This document shows, piece after piece, positions 1 through 7,910 of a stretch of DNA of 46,591 nucleotides (position 1 is its first letter; every line of letters starts with the position of its first letter). The translations under genes and the position numbers were made by a program. The notes beneath the pieces were generated by a model that saw only the letters and a list, made by a program, of their open reading frames with translations, was not told where the DNA came from and made no database searches. Origin of the DNA: Lachnospiraceae bacterium NK4A179 (GTDB lineage Bacteria; Bacillota; Clostridia; Lachnospirales; Lachnospiraceae); the NCBI GenBank assembly GCA_000421045.1, contig ATWC01000025.1, positions 1 to 46,591 of the forward strand, read 5' to 3'.

Positions 1-360
<360 letters not shown>

Positions 361-411
361 CTGATGATGTTAAGTTTTCGATTCTTTGTATTCAGTTAAT
401 AAATGTATAAT

Positions 412-485
412 GGCCTAGTGGCTCAGTTGGTTAGAGCGCCGCCCTGTCACGGCGGAGGTCGTCGGTTCGAGTCCGATCTGGGTCG
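412..485 (+). tRNA. tRNA-Asp (GTC)
   Basis: Full cloverleaf. The acceptor GGCCTAG pairs with CTGGGTC with one G-T pair. The anticodon stem CCGCC/GGCGG encloses a loop with GTC, and the T arm GTCGG/CCGAT encloses TTCGAGT. The discriminator is G485. No CCA is encoded. It is the first gene behind the 23S rRNA and may be part of the rRNA transcript. Confidence 0.96.
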
Positions 486-487
486 TC

Positions 488-616
488 TGCAATTAAGAAA
501 CTCTAATGACTCGCCGCAGTGGCGGCTTCGTCAAGACTTTCTAAATTGCTTAAAGTTTTGCAAAGAGCGCAAAACTTTCCTGAATCCGGTAAAGGCAGCA
601 TTGGAACTGGTTCAGG
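488..616 (+). other. Structured spacer with three successive hairpins behind tRNA-Asp
   Basis: This stretch has no convincing gene but is packed with inverted repeats. An outer arm GCAATTAAGAAA (from 488) matches the complement of TTTCTAAATTGC (538-549) at 11 of 12 positions and encloses a GCCGC-AGTG-GCGGC hairpin (513-526). A perfect 10-bp stem AAAGTTTTGC/GCAAAACTTT follows (552-561 with 569-578). A CCTGAA/TTCAGG pair (579-584 with 611-616) forms a third stem. It may be an rRNA/tRNA processing stalk, a terminator region or a small RNA. The function is unknown. Confidence 0.6.
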
Positions 617-658
617 AAAACGAAGTTCAAAAAAATCATAACTTTATATAATTTCTAC

Positions 659-687
659 TTGAAATTTGTTATTGGCTAGAGTATAAT
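659..687 (+). promoter_or_regulatory. Promoter of the tRNA-Val...Lys cluster
   Basis: TTGAAA (659-664), a 17-bp spacer and TATAAT (682-687) form a near-consensus housekeeping promoter 79 bp before tRNA-Val. It can drive the tRNA cluster independently of the rRNA operon. A perfect 10-bp inverted repeat (722-731 with 744-753) lies between it and the first tRNA. Confidence 0.8.
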
Positions 688-721
688 AGTATAGTGATTT
701 TTGAAGACTTCACATAAGTGA

Positions 722-753
722 TTCTGAGATACGGAATCATTGATATCTCAGAA
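722..753 (+). other. Hairpin in the leader of the tRNA cluster
   Basis: TTCTGAGATA (722-731) and TATCTCAGAA (744-753) are perfect complements with a 12-nt loop, placed between the 659-687 promoter and tRNA-Val. No T-run follows. A role in 5' processing is only a guess. Confidence 0.6.
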
Positions 754-765
754 GTGGTAACAAAT

Positions 766-838
766 GGAAGTTTAGCTCAGCTGGGAGAGCATCTGCCTTA
801 CAAGCAGAGGGTCACAGGTTCGAGCCCTGTAACTTCCA
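766..838 (+). tRNA. tRNA-Val (TAC)
   Basis: The acceptor GGAAGTT/AACTTCC is complete. The anticodon stem TCTGC/GCAGA carries loop CTTACAA with anticodon TAC, and the T loop is TTCGAGC. The discriminator is A838, with no encoded CCA. It is the first tRNA of the cluster read from the 659-687 promoter. Confidence 0.96.
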
Positions 839-880
839 TTTATTATGTAAGCAGGTTTTATCGCTTATATAATACCAGTT

Positions 881-962
<82 letters not shown>

Positions 963-973
963 CTTACCCTTAC

Positions 974-1047
<74 letters not shown>

Positions 1048-1081
1048 TTTTTCTTCATAACAATACTACATTGGTAATTAT

Positions 1082-1154
1082 GCCCAGATAGCTCAGTTGG
1101 TAGAGCAGTGGACTGAAAATCCACGTGTCGCTGGTTCGATTCCGGCTCTGGGCA
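1082..1154 (+). tRNA. tRNA-Phe (GAA)
   Basis: The acceptor GCCCAGA pairs with TCTGGGC. The anticodon stem GTGGA/TCCAC carries loop CTGAAAA with anticodon GAA. The discriminator is A1154. It has the standard 73-nt type I structure. Confidence 0.96.
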
Positions 1155-1182
1155 TTTGCTTTTATCTTAAGGTAAAAGCGAT

Positions 1183-1255
1183 GGGCTACTAGCTCAGGTG
1201 GTAGAGCACTTGACTTTTAATCAAGTTGTCGCGGGTTCGAGTCCCGCGTGGCTCA
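1183..1255 (+). tRNA. tRNA-Lys (TTT)
   Basis: The acceptor GGGCTAC pairs with GTGGCTC with one wobble pair. The anticodon stem CTTGA/TCAAG carries loop CTTTTAA with anticodon TTT. The T arm is GCGGG/CCCGC and the discriminator is A1255. It is the last tRNA before the cluster terminator. Confidence 0.96.
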
Positions 1256-1264
1256 TTAGTTTAT

Positions 1265-1299
1265 CGCAGATCCGGATTCATTCCTGATCTGCGTTTTTT
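1265..1299 (+). terminator. Rho-independent terminator of the tRNA cluster
   Basis: CGCAGATC (1265-1272) pairs with GATCTGCG (1286-1293) and is followed directly by six T. It sits 10 bp after tRNA-Lys. Confidence 0.9.
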
Positions 1300-1309
1300 A
1301 TTTATCGCA

Positions 1310-1354
1310 GAGCCGCCGTAAGGAAAAATGTCAGCTAAAGCTGACCGGCGGCTC
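1310..1354 (+). other. GC-rich double-stem hairpin between two terminators
   Basis: An outer stem GAGCCGCCG/CGGCGGCTC (1310-1318 with 1346-1354) encloses an inner stem GTCAGCT/AGCTGAC (1330-1336 with 1339-1345). There is no T-run, so it is not a terminator by itself. It lies between the terminators at 1265-1299 and 1360-1401. Confidence 0.6.
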
Positions 1355-1359
1355 GCGGG

Positions 1360-1401
1360 CGAGTAGGGTGCGATTACATCTTCCCTACTCGATTATTTTT
1401 T
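1360..1401 (+). terminator. Second terminator behind the tRNA cluster
   Basis: CGAGTAGGG (1360-1368) pairs with CCCTACTCG (1383-1391), followed by ATTA and a run of T (1396-1401). It isolates the rRNA/tRNA region from the next gene. Region 1402-1541 holds only a short TTTGAA/TTCAAA inverted repeat and no clear promoter. Confidence 0.75.
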
Positions 1402-1544
1402 CACAGCTTATGATCCGATAGCATTTTGAAAGAAAATTCAAAGCTGGCTTAACTTATTGTTGGTTACTATAACAGTTTATAAATGGCACTTTGTATGATA
1501 AAATATACAAATGGTTCATTGTGCATTGATTGTGTTGGAGAATG

Positions 1545-3122
1545 ATGAGGAAGAAAAAAAACAATCTTTTAATCAGATCATCTCTTGCATTTATCACCGG
1601 CGTTTGTACGGTGTTCTTTTCAAGTCCGGTTTTAACGGTTGATGCCGATAGTAAAACAGTTAACGGTGTAGTTTCAAATAATATTCATGAAAATGATTAC
1701 AGCGGCACAGGTTCAGTAGACATATGTTCTTTAGTGAATAATAACAACGGTACTTTCAGCCGTGTTGAATTCATGAAGGATATTATCCTGGTTGAAACAT
1801 ATAATTCAAAGTGTCAGCTGCTTAGCCAGCGTTTTGTTAAACCGGAGCTGCAGATCTATGGTGGCTGTTTTAATGGAGTTAATTGTAATTATATTCTCTA
1901 TGGAAATGAAAATCTTTCCAACGATCCAAAGAAAGAAACTGTAAGAGTTGTTAAATATTCAAAGGACTGGCAGAGACTTGGTGCTGCAAGTCTTTATGGC
2001 TGTAATACACAGATGCCTTTTGAAAACTGCAATGTCGATCTTTCCGAATACGGTGACAATGTATTTGTAAGGATGGGACACAGGACATATGACGGAAATC
2101 ATGCAGTTTTGTCTTTTAGTTTCAGTGCATCGAATTTTGGAGTAAGGGATATCCTTTCAGATAATAAGGATACTGAAAAGGGTTGCTATTCCGATTCAGC
2201 TGCTACTTATATTGATACTTCGGATGGATATGTCGTTGCAGCGGATCACAGTCTTATCGATCCATATGCATGCGTAGTTTCCAGATATGATAAGCAGGCA
2301 GGTGAGGAGAAATTCGTATCAAAAGTTTCAAGAGCCTATGCTTTAAGAATGGAGAACGGAGAGGCAAAGCTTGGCGGATTTGAATCATCACCGCAATACT
2401 ATCTTGCCGTAGGATGTGCTTCACCTCAGGATGGGACTTCTCCCAATATGAATGTATTTGTTTCATCAGTACCGAAAAACGGCTTTGGTTCAAATGTAGA
2501 ACTTGCTTATCTTACCGGCTATGCATACGGTGACGGTAATACTGTCATGATGCCGTACCTGTTGAAAGTCGATAATGACAATTTTGCTGTTATCTGGGAA
2601 TGCCGTAATGGTTATGGTGAAACAGCGACGGTAAATTATACGTATCTTGACGGTGCAGGAAATATGAAGGGCGAAATTCAGTCAATGAATGGATGCCTTT
2701 CAGACTGCAGACCGCTTCTTGTCGGAAATACTATCTACTGGTATACGACGGACGGATCTTCACTTAAGATCTATTCTATACCGGCATATGCCTCAGCTAA
2801 GCAGAAGTCACCTTCCGTAAAGGCTGCGCAGGAGTACAAGGGTGTAGATTATTCAAGAGTATTTGATTATACATATTATGTAAGCAGATATCCCGATATG
2901 AGGGTTCTGTTTGAAAAACAGCCGGATAAGGCGCTTGAACACTTTGTGTCAGTTGGCATGGCTGAGGGCAGACAGGGTTGTGAAAATTTCAATCCTGCAG
3001 CATATAAAGCCAACTATGCAGATATAAGAAAGGCATACGGAAATAACTGGAAACAGTATTATCTTCACTTTATGAAGATAGGGTATGCCGAAGGCAGAAA
3101 TGCCAGGAATTATAACGAATAA
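1545..3122 (+). CDS. Secreted protein with C-terminal EGR-type repeats
   Basis: Residues 2-9 are basic (RKKKNN), followed by a hydrophobic stretch and a likely signal-peptidase site near VDADS, so the product should be exported. The central 370 residues are unrecognised, beta-rich by composition and contain many Cys. The last about 95 residues hold two tandem units of the pattern FDYTYYVSRYPD...HFVSVGMAEGR and FNPAAYKANYADIR...HFMKIGYAEGR, a repeat I know from extracellular proteins of Lachnospiraceae, probably used in cell-surface attachment. Several starts exist (TTG 1530, ATG 1542, ATG 1545). The GGAG at 1537-1540 is best spaced for ATG 1545. The sirtuin-like gene follows 25 bp downstream. 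The exact function is unknown. Confidence 0.8.
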   Translation: MRKKKNNLLIRSSLAFITGVCTVFFSSPVLTVDADSKTVNGVVSNNIHENDYSGTGSVDICSLVNNNNGTFSRVEFMKDIILVETYNSKCQLLSQRFVKPELQIYGGCFNGVNCNYILYGNENLSNDPKKETVRVVKYSKDWQRLGAASLYGCNTQMPFENCNVDLSEYGDNVFVRMGHRTYDGNHAVLSFSFSASNFGVRDILSDNKDTEKGCYSDSAATYIDTSDGYVVAADHSLIDPYACVVSRYDKQAGEEKFVSKVSRAYALRMENGEAKLGGFESSPQYYLAVGCASPQDGTSPNMNVFVSSVPKNGFGSNVELAYLTGYAYGDGNTVMMPYLLKVDNDNFAVIWECRNGYGETATVNYTYLDGAGNMKGEIQSMNGCLSDCRPLLVGNTIYWYTTDGSSLKIYSIPAYASAKQKSPSVKAAQEYKGVDYSRVFDYTYYVSRYPDMRVLFEKQPDKALEHFVSVGMAEGRQGCENFNPAAYKANYADIRKAYGNNWKQYYLHFMKIGYAEGRNARNYNE

Positions 3123-3147
3123 GTAAAAATACCGGGGGTATGTATCA

Positions 3148-3987
3148 ATGGATGAACAGAACGGAAAAACGATCGAAAAAGTTAAGGAAATGATCGAAAG
3201 GTCCGAGGATATTGTTGTCCTTCTTGGAATAGGAACAGTTATTGAAAGTGGAGGAGAAAATATCTGGTCCTCAAGAGAATGCTACAGGATCGAGGAAAAG
3301 TATCATAAGTCTCCTGATGAGATGATGTCCGTTGAGTATTACAGTGCCAGACGCGACAAGTTTTTTGAGTTCTATAAAAACGAGATCATCAGTTCATGCT
3401 TAACTCCGGCTCCGCTTTATAAGGATCTTAAGAGATTGCAGCAATCCGGCAAGGTTCGGAAATTTATAACTCAGAATTATTTTGATCTGGAGGAAAGAGC
3501 AGGCCTTGAAGACGTGATAGAGCTTCACGGAAACATCAAGTATAATGCATGTCCGCATTGTGGTAAGAAATTCAACGTGGAATATGTTCGGAATGCAAAG
3601 GGTGTTCCTGTATGTGATGAATGTAATTCGGCGATCAGGCCCGGAATACTTCTTTTCGGAGAGAAGATCCTTAACGGACTTATGACGGAAGCTGTAAATG
3701 CGTGTGAAAGTGCTGATCTGATACTTGTGCTTGGCACAAATATGTATGACAATATGGTAAAGTTCTGTACCGGCAATTATGAAGGTGAGCGGCTTGTCCT
3801 TATCACAAAGGAAGAGCACTATACTGACAGATATGCTGATTTTGTGATACATGATACGGTGACGAATGTTCTTCCAAAGGTGATCTCAGATGACCTTCCG
3901 AAGATAACACCAAAAGCAAAAGCAGAATCAGAGCCGGGAAAAGAAAAAAATGAAAAGCAGAATAAAACAGTCACAGTAAAGAAATGA
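3148..3987 (+). CDS. Divergent sirtuin (SIR2 family) protein
   Basis: Sirtuins are NAD+-dependent deacylases or ADP-ribosyltransferases. Seen here are TQN (108-110), LHG with the catalytic-type His127, a Zn ribbon CPHC (135-138) and CDEC (156-159), RPGILLFGE (164-172, canonical RPxVVxFGE) and LGTNMY near 195-200. The NAD-binding motif normally GAGIS...SGIPDFR reads GIGTVIESGGENIW (27-40), and TQNIDGLH reads TQNYFDLEE. Cofactor or substrate use may therefore differ, or the protein may be a pseudoenzyme. The last about 30 residues are Lys/Glu-rich and look disordered. It ends at the start region of the next gene, suggesting co-transcription and translational coupling. Confidence 0.85.
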   Translation: MDEQNGKTIEKVKEMIERSEDIVVLLGIGTVIESGGENIWSSRECYRIEEKYHKSPDEMMSVEYYSARRDKFFEFYKNEIISSCLTPAPLYKDLKRLQQSGKVRKFITQNYFDLEERAGLEDVIELHGNIKYNACPHCGKKFNVEYVRNAKGVPVCDECNSAIRPGILLFGEKILNGLMTEAVNACESADLILVLGTNMYDNMVKFCTGNYEGERLVLITKEEHYTDRYADFVIHDTVTNVLPKVISDDLPKITPKAKAESEPGKEKNEKQNKTVTVKK

Positions 3988-3995
3988 GGTTGCCT

Positions 3996-5030
3996 ATGGA
4001 CGGGGTTACAATTCCGGGTACTGCACAGATCAGAAAAATCGGAGCACAGTACAGTTCAATGGAGCTTCTTGAATTGTGTGCTCAGCTTGCACAGGATGGA
4101 TTGGATAAGAAATTATTCAGTGTTCTTTCCAGAGTTTATACTGAACACAAGGGGTTCAGAAAAAAGGAAGAAAGCGGGATGAGGGAGAAGGCTGAGCTGA
4201 TAATTTCAGCAAAGATCCCTTCTGAACTTAAGATGCAGGCTTTTACATCCTTTGAATTTCCGAAGGATTTTGCGCCGGATGCTGAAACGATAATTGACTG
4301 GGTGAACAACTGCAGTCCGAAGCGTATGAACATTGCGGGATATTTTCTTGCAGTTTATGCCGATCCCGGAATGATATACAAGCTTGTACTTGGAAATAAA
4401 GTTTTATTCAGAACCTATGCGGTAGCTGCATCACCGGATGCACTGCTTGCGTTCACATACAGTGTGATAGAAAATGAAGAGAAGGAAGTTATAACCGGTC
4501 TCATCAGAGGTGTGAAGGATAACAGAAAGTATATCGCTTATAAGGATGAAGAGGCGATAGGTAAGCTTACTGAAAAGATCTTTTCTTCAAAGAAAGTATT
4601 TTATACAACAAAGCTTATTTTCTGTATCGCATATAATGTACCGGCCGCCTGCCTTCCGCAGAAGCGGGAACTTTATAAGATGCTTCGTATAACCATCAAT
4701 TATGATGAACGCACAAGTCGTGAGTTTGCATCAAAGTATCATCTTGATTTTGATACCTCAGATGAAGCAGTATGCAATTATCATCTGAAAAACAAGAAGA
4801 CAGAAAATGAGCGCATGCTGGTATCACGTTTTGCAACTCATCTTGTAAGGATAAACGATCAGCAGACAAGAGGTCGACTTCTTCATCAGGCATTCAGAAG
4901 AGGCGGATATTTCAGGATGTATGCGGGATGCATGCAGGATGGATATGTCAATGAAGATAAGCAGAGACATTTCCATTATACGGATGAACAGATAGCCTGG
5001 GTAAAAGAACTTCCGGGCTTAAAAAAATAA
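3996..5030 (+). CDS. Conserved-looking protein of unknown function
   Basis: About 344 residues, soluble by composition, with no membrane segment or signal peptide and no family I recognise. The helical, charged sequence has a C-terminal RLLHQAFRRGGYFRMYAGCM stretch. Two starts compete: ATG 3984, overlapping the sirtuin stop as ATGA, and ATG 3996. The TGAGGT at 3985-3990 is a good ribosome binding site for 3996, which I prefer. It lies 12 bp before guaA, so sirtuin, this gene and guaA probably share a transcript. Confidence 0.75.
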   Translation: MDGVTIPGTAQIRKIGAQYSSMELLELCAQLAQDGLDKKLFSVLSRVYTEHKGFRKKEESGMREKAELIISAKIPSELKMQAFTSFEFPKDFAPDAETIIDWVNNCSPKRMNIAGYFLAVYADPGMIYKLVLGNKVLFRTYAVAASPDALLAFTYSVIENEEKEVITGLIRGVKDNRKYIAYKDEEAIGKLTEKIFSSKKVFYTTKLIFCIAYNVPAACLPQKRELYKMLRITINYDERTSREFASKYHLDFDTSDEAVCNYHLKNKKTENERMLVSRFATHLVRINDQQTRGRLLHQAFRRGGYFRMYAGCMQDGYVNEDKQRHFHYTDEQIAWVKELPGLKK

Positions 5031-5042
5031 AGAGGGACAACA

Positions 5043-6692
5043 ATGTCAGTCAACAAAAAAGAAAAGATCATAGTAATAGACTTCGGCGGCCAGTATAATC
5101 AGCTGGTCGCTCGTCGTGTGAGAGAGAACAATGTATATTGTGAGATCTACTCTTACAAAACTCCCTTAGAAGATATTAAAAATATGTCTCCTAAGGGGAT
5201 CATTCTTACCGGAGGCCCTGCAAGCTGTTATGAGGAAAATGCAGCAAGCTGCGATACCGGTCTGTTTGAAATGGGAGTGCCGGTGCTTGGTTTATGCTAC
5301 GGCGCCCAGCTTATGATGCATCTGCTTGGAGGAAAGGTGGAGCATGCACCGGTAAGAGAATACGGTCATATCGATCTTACGGTGGATACATCATCTCCCG
5401 TATTTGCTGATGTCAGCGAAAATACGGTCTGCTTTATGAGCCACAATGACTATATCTCTAAGGCGGCTCCGGGTTTCCATACCATAGCACATACGGAAAA
5501 CTGTCCTTTTGCGGCAATTGCAAATGATGAAAAGAAACTTTATGGTTTCCAGTATCATCCTGAAGTGCTTCATACAACTGAAGGCTCGGTGATGCTTAAA
5601 AACTTTGTCTATAATGTCTGCGGCTGCTCCGGTGACTGGAAGATGGATTCGTTTGTGCAGGAATCCATTGAAGAGATAAGGAAAAAAGTCGGAGACGGAA
5701 AAGTTCTTTGTGCACTTTCAGGCGGCGTTGATTCATCAGTAGCTGCTGTCCTGCTTTCAAAGGCAGTTGGAAAGCAGCTGACATGTGTGTTTGTAGATCA
5801 CGGTCTTCTCAGAAAAGATGAAGGCGATCAGGTTGAAGGGATATTCGGACCGGATGGTTCATATGATCTGAATTTCATCCGCGTGAATGCTGCATCACGT
5901 TACTATGAGAAACTCAAGGATGTTACCGAGCCGGAGCGCAAGCGTAAGATAATCGGTGAGGAATTCATACGAGTATTTGAAGAAGAAGCAAAGAAGATAG
6001 GACGTGTTGACTATCTTGTGCAGGGAACCATATATCCTGATGTTGTAGAGTCCGGTCTTGGCGGAGAATCTGCTGTGATCAAGTCACATCATAATGTTGG
6101 CGGCCTTCCCGAACATGTTGATTTCAAAGAGATCATAGAGCCGCTCAAGTATCTTTTCAAGGATGAGGTCCGCAAAGTAGGGCTTGAGCTTGGAATTCCC
6201 GATCATCTTGTTTTCAGGCAGCCATTCCCCGGCCCGGGCCTTGGCGTGCGCATAATCGGAGAAGTGAATGAAGAGAAGGTTCGTATAGTTCAGGATGCGG
6301 ATGCGATTTATCGTTCAGAAGTTGAGAAGGCAGCAGAGGAATATGCAGTAAAGAAGCTTTCGTATGAAGGCGCGGAAATCTGGGGCGGCCATCTCCATAA
6401 TTCAAGAGCTGCGATCATCAGACACAACTACCCCGACTGGATGCCTGATCAGTATTTTGCAGCGCTTACAAATATGCGCTCCGTAGGCGTTATGGGTGAT
6501 GAACGCACATACGATTATGCCGTTTGCCTTCGCGCTGTTAAGACGGTTGATTTCATGACAGCAGAAGCAGCGCAGATTCCATGGGAAGTGCTCCAGAAGG
6601 TAATGAACCGCGTGATCAATGAAGTGAGCGGTGTAAACAGAGTAATGTTTGATCTTACGAGCAAGCCGCCCGGAACAATAGAGCTTGAGTGA
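5043..6692 (+). CDS. guaA: GMP synthase (glutamine-hydrolysing)
   Basis: Converts XMP to GMP with ATP and glutamine in de novo purine synthesis. The N-terminal class I glutamine amidotransferase has nucleophile Cys85 (GLCYGAQ) and His172/Glu174 (YHPE). The ATP pyrophosphatase P-loop SGGVDSS is at 226-232. The C-terminal dimerisation domain ends in the usual PPGTIELE. At 549 residues it is about 30 longer than the common 515-525. The extra residues lie in the C-terminal domain between the IYRSEVEKA helix and [22 protein letters not shown]. Start ATG 5043 follows AGAGGGACA. No purine riboswitch fits in the 12-bp upstream gap. The 3' end abuts an accessory region (6693 onward). Confidence 0.98.
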   Translation: MSVNKKEKIIVIDFGGQYNQLVARRVRENNVYCEIYSYKTPLEDIKNMSPKGIILTGGPASCYEENAASCDTGLFEMGVPVLGLCYGAQLMMHLLGGKVEHAPVREYGHIDLTVDTSSPVFADVSENTVCFMSHNDYISKAAPGFHTIAHTENCPFAAIANDEKKLYGFQYHPEVLHTTEGSVMLKNFVYNVCGCSGDWKMDSFVQESIEEIRKKVGDGKVLCALSGGVDSSVAAVLLSKAVGKQLTCVFVDHGLLRKDEGDQVEGIFGPDGSYDLNFIRVNAASRYYEKLKDVTEPERKRKIIGEEFIRVFEEEAKKIGRVDYLVQGTIYPDVVESGLGGESAVIKSHHNVGGLPEHVDFKEIIEPLKYLFKDEVRKVGLELGIPDHLVFRQPFPGPGLGVRIIGEVNEEKVRIVQDADAIYRSEVEKAAEEYAVKKLSYEGAEIWGGHLHNSRAAIIRHNYPDWMPDQYFAALTNMRSVGVMGDERTYDYAVCLRAVKTVDFMTAEAAQIPWEVLQKVMNRVINEVSGVNRVMFDLTSKPPGTIELE

Positions 6693-6746
6693 TTTTTTTC
6701 AAAAAAGAACCCAGTATTTACGCGGGTTGCAAGCGTATTTGTTTAA

Positions 6747-6768
6747 GATTTGGCAACGATTTGGCAAC
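6747..6768. repeat. Tandem 11-bp direct repeat next to the guaA 3' end
   Basis: GATTTGGCAAC occurs twice in exact tandem (6747-6757 and 6758-6768), about 55 bp behind the guaA stop. Short direct repeats of this kind are typical arm-type binding sites of tyrosine recombinases, and the guaA 3' end is a known integration hot spot for mobile islands in Firmicutes. No integrase gene lies nearby, so this would be a relic boundary. Confidence 0.5.
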
Positions 6769-6780
6769 AAAAATGAACTG

Positions 6781-6843
6781 TATTGTTGTGAATAACGGAT
6801 AGAGGTTAGCTTGCTAAACCGAAAGCCGGTATTCACGACAATA
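6781..6843. repeat. 63-nt inverted repeat upstream of the toxin-antitoxin module
   Basis: TATTGTTGTGAATA (6781-6794) and TATTCACGACAATA (6830-6843) are complementary except for one G-T. They enclose CGG/CCG and a GGTTAGC/GCTAAACC stem (6804-6820). The whole block can fold as one long hairpin with an inner stem. It could be a terminator-like barrier, a recombination site or a miniature element end. Confidence 0.6.
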
Positions 6844-6882
6844 TAGGGCGGATGCCCTACAGTGAGGATTTTGTGAAATATC

Positions 6883-6910
6883 TTGACAAATCGCCAGTTT
6901 ATGGTAGTCT
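6883..6910 (+). promoter_or_regulatory. Promoter of the type III antitoxin RNA
   Basis: TTGACA (6883-6888), a 16-bp spacer and an extended -10, TGG-TAGTCT (6902-6910). The predicted start near 6917 coincides with the first repeat of the antitoxin RNA. Confidence 0.75.
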
Positions 6911-6916
6911 ATAGTC

Positions 6917-7014
6917 GATGGTGAGTCCTACCGATAAGTGGAAGTTGTAAAAGCGATGGAATCGCTGATGGTGGTTCCACATCATGGCTATGTCGCAAGA
7001 CATAGCCATATTTA
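6917..7014 (+). ncRNA. Candidate type III antitoxin RNA (CptI/ToxI type)
   Basis: Type III systems carry a repeated RNA antitoxin directly before a ToxN-like RNase. Here a promoter-driven noncoding stretch precedes such a gene. It holds about one and a half imperfect units: GATGGTGAGTCC at 6917 and GATGGTGGTTCC at 6967, 50 bp apart. Internal pairing is strong: GTGGAA/TTCCAC (6938-6943 with 6975-6980) encloses AGCGAT/ATCGCT (6952-6966). It ends in the hairpin at 6984-7009. The toxin would cut the precursor into units that bind and neutralise it. RNA limits and repeat register are inferred. Confidence 0.65.
6984..7014 (+). terminator. Leaky terminator between antitoxin RNA and toxin gene
   Basis: A perfect 11-bp stem, ATGGCTATGTC/GACATAGCCAT (6984-6994 with 6999-7009), has a stable GCAA tetraloop and a poor T-tract (ATTTATG). 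In type III modules an attenuating terminator here keeps the RNA in excess of the toxin mRNA. Confidence 0.75.
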
Positions 7015-7029
7015 TGTTATAGGGGAATT

Positions 7030-7560
7030 ATGATTCAGGAACGATTAAACCTTTATCTGATAGATATGAAATATGTTCGGGATTTGCATCATGCTGATGA
7101 CAGGGTCTCTTCTGTGTCTCCACAGATTGGCAAACAGCACAGGATATATGTGGGAGTTGTTGTCATATGCAATAAACGAAAATATCTTATACCGCTTTCA
7201 CATCCGGTTGAGAAGCACAAGAAAATGAAACCCAGGGCGGATTTTGATAAAATCATTGATAAGCGTGGGAAACTGATCGGTGTGCTAAACTACAATCTGA
7301 TGGTTCCCGTTACTGATGAACAAATACAGCGGATTGACCTTGGAAAAATGAGAACGGACACTCCTGCCGATAAGCATTATAAGGATCTGTGCATAGATGA
7401 ACTGACCTGGTGTCGGAGAAATCAGGAGAATATCGTTAATAAAGCTAATGTGCTATACAGCTTATGCATGGAACCATCTGATTATAAGGGCAAAGACAGA
7501 TGCCTGGACTATAAGAAGATGGAAAAGATCTGTGACAAGTATAATTCAAATAAGAAGTGA
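7030..7560 (+). CDS. Type III toxin-antitoxin toxin, ToxN/AbiQ/CptN-family endoribonuclease
   Basis: At 176 residues it has the usual family size. The N-terminal half matches the ToxN/AbiQ pattern: LYLIDMKYVRDLHHADDRV, IYVGVVVICNKRKYLIPLSHP, then KLIGVLNYNLMVPVTDEQI and a C-terminal helical part around YKDLCIDELTWCRRNQENI. In this family the enzyme cleaves its own antitoxin RNA and, when freed (for example in phage infection), cellular RNA, causing dormancy or abortive infection. The promoter, repeated RNA and leaky terminator upstream complete the module. The CptIN subgroup was first found in Coprococcus/Eubacterium, so CptN is the likely subtype, but this is inference. The ribosome binding site is AGGGG at 7020-7024. 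Confidence 0.88.
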   Translation: MIQERLNLYLIDMKYVRDLHHADDRVSSVSPQIGKQHRIYVGVVVICNKRKYLIPLSHPVEKHKKMKPRADFDKIIDKRGKLIGVLNYNLMVPVTDEQIQRIDLGKMRTDTPADKHYKDLCIDELTWCRRNQENIVNKANVLYSLCMEPSDYKGKDRCLDYKKMEKICDKYNSNKK

Positions 7561-7575
7561 AGAAATCGGAGTAGG

Positions 7576-7619
7576 ACCCCGTGGTTGTCGGTGAGGAGCC
7601 GATAAATGCGGGGTTTTTT
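7576..7619 (+). terminator. Terminator of the toxin gene
   Basis: ACCCCG (7576-7581) pairs with CGGGGT (7609-7614), with a possible inner CGG/CCG pairing in the loop, followed by a run of six T. It lies 16 bp after the toxin stop. Confidence 0.85.
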
Positions 7620-7880
7620 GTTAAAAAAATAATCAAAATGTACAAGTTTTTCGTTTAAATATATAGAGTGATCACTTGGGAGCAACAGTAGTAGTTTAAT
7701 TCAAAACTACGAATAAGAAGATATCACTACTACTATTCACACAACAGGAAAAAAGAATGGATAATGCTCAATCAAGGACTTATAGAACTTGAATAATACA
7801 TTTGTATTATCTTGTTCATTTGGTACAGATAATGATAATAGGTTGCAGGTAATCCTTGTGGTTGCCTGCAGTTTTTTTGT
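7620..7880 (+). other. Intergenic region with competing hairpins and a terminator; possible small RNA or leader
   Basis: No gene is seen in 7620-7910. It contains a perfect palindrome AGTGATCACT (7667-7676). Two mutually exclusive stems follow: GTAGTTT/AAACTAC (7691-7710) and AGTAGTAGT/ACTACTACT (7687-7695 with 7726-7734). A hairpin ATAATAC/GTATTAT (7793-7810) comes next. The region ends with a terminator, TGCAGG/CCTGCA (7844-7849 with 7865-7870) plus seven T (7872-7878). Competing stems ahead of a terminator resemble an attenuator or a small RNA, but no clear promoter was found. Confidence 0.45.
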
Positions 7881-7910
7881 AGAAATAGTGTTGTACCCAA
7901 TAAAAGAAAT

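Noticed and set aside
5031-5042. Purine riboswitch in front of guaA
   Set aside because: Only 12 bp separate guaA from the preceding gene and no purine aptamer motif is present.
7445-7645. Antisense frame over the toxin 3' end and its terminator
   Set aside because: It crosses the terminator hairpin, lacks a ribosome binding site and has no recognisable features.
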